Below, one piece after another: positions 39,500 to 51,813 of a stretch of DNA of 64,000 nucleotides (positions within the stretch are counted from its first letter, which is position 1; every line of letters begins with the position of its first letter). The notes under the pieces are model-generated. The model worked only from the letters and a program-made list of their open reading frames with translations, was not told the origin of the DNA and did not search any database. The DNA comes from Rachycentron canadum. Its lineage: Eukaryota > Chordata > Actinopteri > Carangiformes > Rachycentridae. The position numbers and the translations under genes are program-made. The stretch is from positions 23,402,873 through 23,466,872 of the forward strand of contig CM076651.1 of assembly GCA_038496675.1 (NCBI GenBank), in the 5' to 3' direction.

Positions 39500-42400
39500 C
39501 AATATGTGTCTATTCTCATTTGTGTAAGATTTTCCAGATTTGCAAACTGTCTCTTGCGGTTTGGCACATCTACCACATCTAATAGAGCTTATTTACATTC
39601 CAGTCTCAACACAACAATAGGGCCACATGAATTCTGAGTCACCTAATGAGCCTTAACCCTTGTGTGGTATTTGGGTCAATTTGACAGGAGAGATACCAGA
39701 GGGTCCCAAAAGTAAAGACAATACAAGGGTTAAGACTTTAATTAAGGTTTTTTTTGCTTTTCACTCACCTACGTAAGTCTGCACAACAGTCATGCGGTTG
39801 GTGGTGAGGGTGCCAGTCTTGTCGGAGCAGATGGCCGTGGCATTGCCCATGGTCTCACACGCATCCAGGTGGCGTACAAGGTTGTTGTCCTTCATCATTT
39901 TCTACATATGATATAGTTGATGGAGAGCAGAGGGATGTGCAAGAGGTGGAAAAAGGGTGGGGTGAAAGTCAATGATGATGGATAGAAGTGGAGTAGAAGG
40001 ACAAAGGCAGAGAGAAACAGATTGATGGAAGGAAGCAAAGAGGGAGAGACAGGAAAGATTCAGTGCCTGTTCACTTTAATAAAAACATAGGAGGAGATAT
40101 AATAAGATTTTAAGGAAAAAATGCTGTGCGTGTAAAAGGTTAACATGGTGTAGGCGTATTCCATATAGTGCACATATAATGGAAAGTCTTTAGTGATATG
40201 TTAATTCATGAGAAGAATTAGTCACTATTTTCATTGAAAACACGTGGATTTAGGTACTTCAAACACCATCTTGGCTGAAATCAGCTGCACATTCTGATGA
40301 AGAATCAGAATTTGTTAATAAACTGATTCAGACAAGATATCAGCTCTAGGCTCATCAGACCTTTGACACATGGTCTATGGGACATACTGGAAATCTGGGC
40401 TGGGTGCCCAGGCAACTTAGGTGCTTCAAGTCATATTTTCTGCAGTGCAGATTAAAACATTAAATACAAGGGCATAGGTTTGGTTTCATAAATGGGGGGC
40501 ACACAATTAAGGTATATACATTTTATATCAATTTAGGAAATACATTATGTTGAATTACTTCCCATAATAATGTTCATCCAAATTATTAAACCTACTTAAA
40601 ATTATATTGTTGTGTTCTAGCTTGTCCTTGCTTGTCTCATTAGTCAGATCCATACTCTGGATTCTTAGTGCTGCTGGCTGAAGAACCAACAGCCTAAATA
40701 CCTACTACTGATGATTGAATTGACAATATTTATGGCTATCCTTTATTTCATCATCATAATTAAGTTATCAGTTATCTTCTCATCTCTTGGAAAGAAAGCA
40801 AAGTGTTTCCTCAAATGTCTAATAGTCCCCCTTCTCAGTGTTACCCAGGTCACAGTGTTACACACATTTAATGAAGCTTTCATTAAATTTGAGGGACTAC
40901 TGGAGGGTCTACCTTGACAGAGTAAGCAAGAGAGATGGTGACAGCGAGAGGTAAACCTTCTGGGACAGCAACCACCAGCACAGTGACTCCGATGATGAAG
41001 AACTTGACAAAATACTGGATGTAGACTGGAGTACACTCTGTCAACCAGGTGTGACCTGCAACACACACCACACAACAGAGGATCCACTTTTAAGAGTGAG
41101 TCACACTGGGCAGCAGATCACTGTGGTGATCAGTGTTTATTGGGAAGTAGTATACACACAGACCTTCAACGACAAACGTGTTGATGACAAAGTACAGCAC
41201 CAGAATGATGACGGTGATGGCCGACATCACCAAACCTAAGGAAAGATTTAAAGAAGGGACAGTTCACTCAGTCAGCCTTTAGTGGATATCTGTTCAGGTC
41301 TGCAGTACTGTACGCCTACTGAACAAAGAGATTTATAGTGTGGAACCTGAGAATATCACCTTCTACAGGTCAGTCTGTTAATGAGGAGCAATAAAACACA
41401 ATCCTAAGAGTGATCCTTGTATTTTTTTTATTTTATTTAGAGAGAACTTGGCTGCACATCATTGCCACAAAAGCTCAGAGGGACTGAAGGCTACAGAATC
41501 TGCTCCATGTGTTTACTCTGAGTGTGAAACCTGCTCAGTTCAGGTGTGACATCTCCTTACCTGCTTTGCCAATTTGAACAGCCAGTTTGGTGAGCTTGCC
41601 CTGCAACACACTCTTCTCTTTCTTTGGAACGTTGGTTTTCTTCTTCTCTCTGTCTTCTACCTCCCCTCCTTCTGCACTCTTCAGGGGTTGCATCTCCATG
41701 GCAACACCCCCATCCCGGTTCTTGGCTGTAACACACACACACACACACACGCACACACGCACACATAAAATATATACATTGTCTTCAGCATTGCACCTAA
41801 CAACAGCTCATCTCACAACCAAATCAGGTCTTACCCTTGTTTTGATTGTTTTCCACTGCTCCGTCAGGTTGTTTTCCTGAGAGGAAGAGAGAGAGGGTGA
41901 ATTTGACACAGGTGCACATGAAGGTAAGGGAATAGGAAGACAGACAAAGTATGTATTCACAAGTCCATCAACAGTTCACATGTCTGGTCTGGGGACAGCC
42001 AAAGACACACTTCCAGAAACAGAAAACCACAGAGAAACAATACTAAAGGGAAGAGTCACAATGGTACACACAGAGAGAGCTTCGTAGGTCACTGTCACTC
42101 TACTGTACTGTGTACTGGGGTCCATTCACTGGCTGAGGAAAGGAGCAGGACAGACAACGTTATGCTCACATACCATTGGTGACTGTGGTGTAACTGGCAT
42201 CTGTAGAGATGAGCAACTGAGTACTGTCCTCTGGTTGGGGGAATATGTGAGGAAGGAAGGTTTTGGGGGGCACATGAGAGGATTTGGTAAAAAGGGGAAA
42301 ATAAAAGAGAGCAAAAAGGGAAGAATAAAAAACTAGTAGTGAATGTTTTTGTATGAACGACTCTTACGACTTTGCAGATGATTGTAAATTATATAGGCTG

Positions 42401-43679
42401 AAAAAATTGAATATAACCTCAATTTCAAAATGAGAGACAGAACAAAAAGTAAACAGCCCCACAGCAAAGCCCCATTGCATGAGGAAAAAACTAACAAGTT
42501 ATGGCATTTGTGGAAATCCTATGAATAATGTATTAACAGAAGTAAATGACTGAATGATCCAGCCTGCAGATGCCTCAATGAGTGCAATACATACTGGTAC
42601 ACAGCTAACACTTTGGAAACGGAACAAGTACAAAGGGCGATAAAATAAGCATCATCAACTAACTTGAGAGCTGCCATGGAAGCATCATGGATGGTAATGC
42701 TGGTAATGATATTAACCTTAAGTGCTTCTGAAAGTATGTGCAGCCTCTATTGTTGTCTGCAGCTCCACTCTGACTGCAGAGCTCTTCCAAAACAAATTTG
42801 AGCATAGACTAATGCTTTACGCATTGACCAACCAACACTCTTCCCTGAATCTCCCCCATTCCCTTGCTCTTTCCTGCTCTTTCAATAATTGATCAATCTG
42901 CAGCCACTCTCTCTCAGGTTGAGGGAGGGAAGGAGAAAAAGGAGGGGAGAGCAGCGGTAGAGACAGGAAAGTGAAAGAGGGCACAGTAGTGGGGTAAAGA
43001 AGAAACCAACAGAGAAAGAGAGAGAGAGTAAGACAGAGAGCAATGGAGGGGGAGAGAGCATGTGTGACAGTGAGGGAGGAGATAGGGAAAGGAAAGAGGG
43101 GTGGAGAGGATGTGGGCTAAATTATCTACAAGGTTAAACTGGTGTGTTTCCTGTTGAAGCTCTTATCTGAAATCAGTAAGGCCCCCAACTAACTATACAC
43201 ACATACACAGCTATTTGTTGCAATGTGTGAGCATGGACAGATTATGTGACAAAGGAGGATACCCCCCCCCCCACCCCCCCCACCCCACCATACACACACA
43301 CACACACACACACCTGTCTCTTATACACATCTTAGGAAGACAAGCACTGACGACATGATCACCAAGGATCGCCATAGTCCATGCTANNNNNNNNNNNNNN
43401 NNNNNNNNNNNNNNNNNNNNNNNNNNNNNNNNNNNNNNNNNNNNNNNNNNNNNNNNNNNNNNNNNNNNNNNNNNNNNNNNNNNNNNNNNNNNNNNNNNNN
43501 NNNNNNNNNNNNNNNNNNNNNNNNNNNNNNNNNNNNNNNNNNNNNNNNNNNNNNNNNNNNNNNNNNNNNNNNNNNNNNNNNNNNNNNNNNNNNNNNNNNN
43601 NNNNNNNNNNNNNNNNNNNNNNNNNNNNNNNNNNNNNNNNNNNNNNNNNNNNNNNNNNNNNNNNNNNNNNNNNNNNNNN

Positions 43680-43740
<61 letters not shown>

Positions 43741-45855
43741 TACACACACTTAGAGAAAAAGGAAAACAGCAATTTATATGCTTTTTGCATTTCTTTGTGA
43801 TTGTCTTTCATGTCTTTGTGGTCATTTTATGTCTTTGTGGTGTTTTGCATCTCTTTGTGTTTGTTTTGCATCTCTCTGCAGTTGTGTGTCTTTGTAGTCA
43901 TTTTACAAATCTTAATAGATATCTTGTGTATCTTTGTTTTCATTTAGCGTCTCTTTGTGGTCATTCTGAGACTCTTTGCTGTCATTCTGCATCTCTTTCT
44001 CTTTGTTTTGTGTCTCTCTCTAGTAGTTTGATTCACTTTCAAAAAAGAAATATTAACAGTCACTTCAAACAGAGACCCCTGACCCCTTTCAGTCCATCCA
44101 TGTGTGTGAGTACATGTTAACTGACTCAAGAGCAGTTTGAATGGATTGTGTTCTTTCCTGGGTTTTGTTAGCCTCTGTTTACTTCCATTGGTTTCAATGT
44201 CTCAAGAACAAAACCATTTGTCTGTTCATCTTGCTGTACAAGCTGATAAAAAGCTGCAGTGTATCTAAAAACTATTTTCAATCATAATCCACTCCACTTT
44301 CATTCATTGTATTCCATTTCTTTAAATATTGTGTCTCTCCACTGACTTCACTCCTCCACTTACCTTTCTTCTCCTTCCCATCTTCCTCCATCTCTCCAGA
44401 ACCCAGAAGAGTGAAGATGATGCCTGTCTGCGAGTTGACACCTACAGCTGTCACCAGCATCCTGCCTGAGCCCTCCATCACATGGGTACCTTAACATCCA
44501 AACAGATCACTGGTTTAGATTTTATTAAGAAGAAAGATGCAAAGATGCACCCCCAAGTGGTCACAGATATGAAACAACAGCTTGTGACATTGCAATTTTT
44601 CTGCACATTTTTTCAGGTTCTTTCAAAATTATTTTTGAATGAACAACATATGATAAATGGCCTGAGACATTCCCGTCACTTGGCTGGAAAAAAAGTGCTC
44701 AGCTCAACGAAACATCATTACAAAGGCAGAGGAGGAGGCAAACTTCAATAGAAAATCAATAGACCTTGATCCTGGACTGTACCCAAGCAGAGGTCAGACA
44801 AAGGTCATTAAGTCACATTCTTATAGAAGACTAATATTTATGACATATTTCATATTCAAACTTTTATTTTGGACCTGACTGAATGTATTTTTGGCCAATC
44901 AGGGGGCAGTAAACACAACAGTGACACATTATCACCTCCTAATGTTGCTAATAGTTGACAGTTAATAACAGCAAACACTGAGCAAAGCTGGAGGTTGTTT
45001 GGAGTCATGTCTTTGGCCTCCTTATGAATATTCACTCTCTGTCTATCCATCCCTTGAGAAACATTTGTAGCTCTTCAGTTGCTAAATGCTCCACTTTTTA
45101 AACAAGCTAACGCTAACATTATCTGCCTGCTGTTTGGTGCTAGCCAGGATCACACACTGAAACACTCTGTATAGCTGAGGTGAACTGCTGAATCAGGTCA
45201 TTAACATCTGTGGAATGAAGAAGGGTTTGAGTTTTAACAATTTAAACAATGAACAGACTGGTCCACTAAATACACTTCAGTTATGGTGCTGATAGCCTGG
45301 GCACCAGGTGCAGGAAAACAACAGCTCATCTGTACCTCATCTATAAGTCACCTTTCAGTAAGCTCTGTTTCTTTACACATCTTCCCATTAAAAGATTTTG
45401 TTTTTAATCTGAATACCCATTACAGACTGTTTTTCTTTTATCTCTGGGCAGTGAACAAGCAACTTTACTGAGAGAAAACATCATTATTCTGTTAAAATTC
45501 AGTACAGCTCCCTCAGCAGAGCCACTTATGCTAATAAAGATAAACATAAACATTGCATAATTTTTTGAAAATTAGCATTAGCACCCAACAATATAAATGT
45601 ATACAGGATACAGTAATGTAGTTTGTGATGCTATAGGGTATATCCTGTTACTTTATCCATCTGTTTTTGTACACAGAAACTGGACAAACTGCAACACAAA
45701 AAATTACCATTGATTTGAACCAATATCTCTGCCCTAGCAGACCTCAGTAAGATTTTATAATAAGATATTATTATTTAGTAGTATTTGTATTTTTTTCTCC
45801 ACGTGAAAAAAAGCTGAGTATTTCATTCTTGATGTATTTGTCTACACACACAGAA

Positions 45856-45886
<31 letters not shown>

Positions 45887-48800
45887 AACTAAGTGGTGAC
45901 AGATTTGTAAATGTGACAAACCTGAGAGCAGCATTGGGTCTTTATCCACAGATTTGCGTACGTGATCAGATTCTCCTGTCAGAGAACTCTCATCTATCTT
46001 CAAATCGTTGCCTTGAATCAAGATACCGTCAGCTGGCAGCAGGTCCCCTGAATACACACGTGCACAGATCAGAGTTTTATGACTTTATGTCCTTTTTGAC
46101 ATATCAGGTCATGGGTCAACAAGAAGATGTAGGGGATAGGTTAGGTAACAGACCATTACATGTGGTGTAGCTATGGTAGTTGTATTCACATGTTTTCCAA
46201 GTGTTAGATCAGAAGCTGGTGAGGAAGCAGTTGGCCCACCTCTGTCCAAAGTTTAAAAATTCACCTACAAACATATTTAAATTATACATATTTTATTTTT
46301 TAATATCTTTTAATTTTCCAAAACAGAAATTAAGCGGTTTTTAGTAAGTAACTTTAATAAGTAACACAAACTCACTTTACATTTTAGTTTGTGCACAAAT
46401 AAAAAACCAAGCTATTATTCTTTACGTTAGGCTAAGCTAAACTAAGCGAATCACCTGCTGTCTCTAGTTTAGCAGATCGGAACATGGTATCAGTGGTAGT
46501 GGTACCAGTGACAAGAGCCAGAAAAGACCAAACAGGAGGAAGAATTTCCTGTTTGAAAAAGAGCTGATTTATAATTTTGTCCAGGCTTAAATCTCAGTTT
46601 GAGCATTTTTTGAAAAGACCGTAAAGTCTTTTCAAAAACACTCTATAACACTATTCACTATTAACAATTTAATTGAGTTGCAGTTATCAGTGTCAGTGAC
46701 AATTGAGATTTTCACTACTGATCAGGAAAAAAATCAATACATAAACTTTGTTGTATTTATAGTTATATATTCTTTATATATATTTTTAGGCATAGTTTTT
46801 TTTTTCCTTCTTTCAGATATTTTTACAATATAAACACAGTAATCCAGAGGTTTTTTTGAAGAAGGAGGAAGGCCTCACTGAAGGGTCCAAACTGTTTCTG
46901 TGGAGGCTCAGTGAATGGCTGAAAAAAAACATTAAGAGTTATTACGACCACGTGAATTAATATGTGTGATCTGATTAAAAACACCTCAGAGATATAGTAG
47001 TTTGGAGTAATTTTACAGTTTTAGACACTAATAACAGCTTTCAGACAGTTTTTATATATTTCTTATGTCAAGTTAGGGTGTGTTTACTCAGTTGTTGAGT
47101 GTCTATGGAATCATATAACATAATCTTAATCAGAACCTGAGTAAAAAAAAAAAGCAAGTGAACTAAGGTGGGGTGAGGGTGCACCTTTTTCCAAGGTTTG
47201 TCTCAGGGGAGGCCCACAGTCGCAGAGTTTGAAAACCCCAGGATTATTCTATTAGATTCATTTGTAAATTGCTCTTCTTTTATATAATAAGCATTTGCAA
47301 TGGTCTCCTTACCATATTTGACCTGGGCCATGTCCCCCACCACCATGTCAGCCACCGGAATCTGGATGACATTTCCTTTCCGAACGACAGTGAACTTCTG
47401 TTCCTGCTCAATCCGACTCTGCAGACCCCGGAACTGCTTTTCTTTGGACCAGTCATTGAACGCCGTCACCAGGACAACACACACGACAGACAGCAGGATG
47501 GCTGCACCTTCTATCCAGCCAGTGTCACCCTCGCCTTCGTCCTCTGCACCTCCTGACACATTCCCACATGCTGGAGAGAGGGGGCAGAAGAGAGGGATAG
47601 TTGGTCGGATACTTTGTGAAGTGCACCGTTAAAGATGTAATATCACAAGGGAATTGAGCAGCGTTTAAAGGTAACATATAGTATAAAATGAGGTTTATAC
47701 AGCTAGGTGCTATATTAATACTGTGAAAGTATCAAAGAACTCAGTCACTGGGAAAATGCTCACAGCTTGTATTTAAGCTTAAAATCAGCTGTCAGGACTT
47801 CTACACCTTTGTGATGTCAAAAAGTTCAGAGCCTCCCTTCTGATTGGTTCACTGACCTGAAAGCTTCAGAGAAAAGCCTGAGACTACACTACTACACCAA
47901 GTTGGCTTTTGATTCTTAAAACCACAAATATTTTCTTATGGATATCAGCACATGAAATAAAACACTGGAGAAGTGTAAAATATGACACCTTTAATCTGCC
48001 CGAAGTAGCTGATTGGTGGTTATCAAACAATGTGTGATCCAAATATAAATAAACTGACAGATGACGGATGTCAGTACATCCTGATTCTTTCTGGTGAGCC
48101 ACAGTAGGACATTTAGGTTTGACATGACAACAAACAATTTGGTTGACTGCAGTAGCTGTTACTGACAGACCAAAGTTTATCATCATATAATTTACTACCA
48201 TTAACATATTTAAAAGGAAACGTTCAATGCACTACAAATACTTATGTTCTTATGCACCACTCTACCTAATGACATTAATGTGAGAAGATTTTGTGTTTTG
48301 CTGCTGTTATCTGGAGTGCACTATGTGGTTTCAGTCCCATAGTCCCATATTTCCTCTCTCTGTCCACTGGGCCCACTTCCTCCCTGCCATGAGCTCTTGC
48401 TGTGGTGAACAGACCCAGAAAAGCTAATAGCAACAATTTGGTCATCCCTTTCACGTTTCCTCTCATCAGCTTCTGTCTGTTGAAATACTATCCTTTCATT
48501 TTCTGCATTTTCATCTTTTAACCATCAAACCAAAAGAGACAAGAGAATGAATAAGAACAGAATATATTGATTAATTATCACCATCGATAGATAACTCTGG
48601 TTTCTAAAAAGAGAATCACTTGATTTTGCAGATTTTTTTACATAAAACTTTTTTTTAACAATCTTGTTCTTGTTGCACCTTCCACACTTAACTTGAAGTG
48701 AACCTTTGAAGCAAAACTATGTTATTTTAAGAAATTATGCATTCTTATAAATCTAAAGAATAATAATAATAATAATTGGTCTGGTACTAATATTAGACTT

Positions 48801-50856
48801 AAGTGATATCACTTACTTAATGACTCTTCTTTACTTTTCCTACTCTATGTTATGTTTCGTGATTTGCACTTTTCATCATCAGCAGCCGTTTTCTTAATTA
48901 AACACACCAGGGTTTTCTACCACCTGGTCTGGTATGACCACTCACACATACACATAAATGTTAGTAAACAGGTATTACTAATAGACTGGTAGCTGAATTT
49001 ATCAATCTTGAGCATGGAAGTAAATTTTTACGCTTGTAAATCGTTATTTGTGTTTCTTTCAAAACTGGAAGTTGAGGTTGAAAAGAACCAACCAGGGGCA
49101 CAACCCTGAAGTTTTCAAACTGAAACAGGGTAAAGCGTAGGAGTGAATGTAGCTTTTGGATGTTAGAGGTGTTAGTAGAGGACATGTTCACTGAAAAGAT
49201 GAGTCTCATAAGACGTTCTTGAGGATAGAGAGGGACCACCCTGCTCTGATCAGCTTTGGTAGCTTGTTCCACCATCAGAGAAGCACAGACAGGAACAGCC
49301 TGGACTGACACTGTCTATGTGCAGGGATGACCCCTTATAGTCCAGCAGATTAGATTTAGGCAGGTGTTGTAATAAATGGTAAATAAGTGGTTTACTAAGT
49401 GGGTGTTGAGTAGAAGCACATTTTAATTTTGTGTCTTTGTGCTCCCTTTTCTTTAGTTCTCACCTCAAGACATAAAGAGCCAAAAGTGTTTTTCAACTTC
49501 CTGAATGTCTTCTGCTCATACAACCTGCTTGCTTCCTCTATGACTCATTCCTGCTCAACTCTTAAACCAGGATTCACCTTCTTCCTCATCTTTCACTCTT
49601 CCCATCTCTTCTCATCTCTTCTTATCTCCACTGTTCTAAAACAACCTCCCAAGTTATCCATCCTGCCCACCCCAACTCCTCACATTCGCTCTCCTTTCCG
49701 GGAGGCTGGTAGAATGAGAGGCCGAGGGAGATGATGGCGGCAGCCTCCAAGATGATGAGCGTGACGTCCTGCAAGGCCTCCCACACAAGCTCCAGGAAAG
49801 TCTTGGGTTTCTTCGGGGGAATGAAGTTCTGGCCGAAAGTTTGGTGCCGACGCTCCAGGTCAGCTGGGTCCCCACTAAGACCTGAGAGACAAAGAGGGAG
49901 GGTGGGACAGCGAGAGAGATAAGGGGAGGAAAATAGGCATGAGAATAAAGGTTAAGGTGTGTGCAAATGTGGCAATGCAAATTTGCTGCTGTTCAGCAGG
50001 TAGACACACACATACACACACACTGCTACACACACACATACACACACACTGCTACACACATGCAAATATTTACTCCAAATCTTTAGCTTAACTTTCTCTA
50101 CCCAGTAAAATATTTAAAAACACGTAAAACAAATCCATGAATTATAACAGCTCACTCCAAATTTTCTCTCCTGTCTCCAAACCGTTGTCTCTCTCATCTT
50201 CAGTCTCACCCTCCTCTCCCCTTCAACCTCACCCCTAAGTGATTCAGTTTCCATGGTGACCAGGATATCAGGTCCAAGGCCTACTGCCTCTAACAGGTTT
50301 CTGCCCAGCAACAGGTGATGTCATTCTTTCGGCAGCAGTGGCTTTGAAGCTGAGCTGTTTTTCTTTTTTTGTTTTTTGATTGGCTGTCAGGGAGAGGGGG
50401 GCAATTTGTGCACTCTGGTTGGCCAAGATTGATGACTGTCTTTGCGTCAGTTTGCCTGTGTGTGTGTGTGTGTGTTTGGAGACATCCTGGTCCAGTGTGG
50501 TTACTGCAGGGAGTCACATGTAGCTAGTAGCATTGCCGAAGAGTTGTGTTGCAATATGACGCTCAACAGGGTTCAGGCTGAGGCAGAGTGAGGCAGAGAG
50601 AGACAGGGAGAAAGAGAAGACAAGTGACCTTATGCTGAGTAATCATAGTGAGCTGTAACCTCTTTTCATTAGTCTATCTATCCCTTCCTCTTCCCTCCCT
50701 TCCTTTCTTTCTTTCTCATCTACTCATCCATCCTTCCATTCATCTCTTCTTCCTCTTTCTCTTCCACAATCCCTTTTTCTCCCTCTCTCAATCTCCCCTT
50801 GATGTGTCCTTGACAATGCGGCAAGCTGTTCTAGCTTTCCCTCCTCACCCCTATCA

Positions 50857-50889
<33 letters not shown>

Positions 50890-51169
50890 TACAGACACAC
50901 ACTCTCACTCTCCTTCACTCTCTCTTTCTCATCATTTCTCCTCCTCCTCTCTTTCTTCTATGTGAATATAATGTCTCATACTATACTGCACTGCTGTGTT
51001 TGTGTGGGTCTGTGTGTGTGTGTGTGTCTGTGTGTGTGTGTGTATGTGTATGTGAGAGAGAGACAGAGAGCGATATCCCATTCTCCATTGGTTTCACCCC
51101 GCACCCTGCTTTGTATATCATGTTACAGCTGATGTTCAGCATCATGATGTATATACATGTGGTACATTT

Positions 51170-51210
<41 letters not shown>

Positions 51211-51507
51211 TTGTGTTGTATTGTTCAATATTTCAAGATTTTCCCCCTCTGATCTTCCAGTTAATGTTCCTGTTCTGTGATCAGTCTTATTCCAGTCATA
51301 TGAAACAGAGGCAGCAGCTTTTGTGTTGCTGTCCATCAACTCAGATGTGGAGCAGAAAATTTCCCGAGCTATGACTCCCGAATGAGCAGAGTATTGGGTC
51401 CTACAAGGTGGGAAACATCTTCCTGTTTCTGTCTTTGAACTTCACTTGGCTCGTTGCACCAGGCGACACCATGTGTAGTTTGCGAAAGACAATATGATGC
51501 AAAGGAA

Positions 51508-51549
<42 letters not shown>

Positions 51550-51770
51550 ATGTGTGTCTGTTGGGACCTGCTGCACTGATTCTTAACCAGCTCACAGTAT
51601 CAGATTAGCAACACTCAACATAGACTCACTGTAATTCAACGCCCACCAACTCTCCCTCTCTCTCAAAGACCCACAGACACACACACACACCTCATAGACT
51701 TTGGTTACACACACACTAATCTTTCTTCATTCACCCCTCTCTGCTCCTCACCAGCTCTATCTCTTAGCTC

Positions 51771-51813
<43 letters not shown>

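Larger units (their letters stand above)
42231..44363 (-). other. atp2b3: atp2b3 intron upstream of the site A cassettes
   Basis: Holds a purine-rich block (42900-43110), a C-rich run (43262-43288), adapter sequence plus an assembly gap (43314-43679), a CA microsatellite and a degenerate tandem repeat (43800-44020). True intron length is unknown. Confidence 0.65.

Noticed and set aside
43211..43811. Several open frames crossing the second gap
   Set aside because: They consist of Ns, CA-repeat codons and adapter sequence.
43800..44020. CRISPR-like regular repeat spacing
   Set aside because: Units are degenerate, adjacent and without unique spacers; this is a eukaryotic minisatellite.
43785..44120. 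111-residue Val/Leu/Cys-rich open frame
   Set aside because: Produced by the degenerate TCTTTGTGG tandem repeat.
49654..49980. 108-residue open frame, minus strand
   Set aside because: It is the wrong reading frame of pump exon 2; the correct frame gives FGQNFIPPKKPKTF and TM1.
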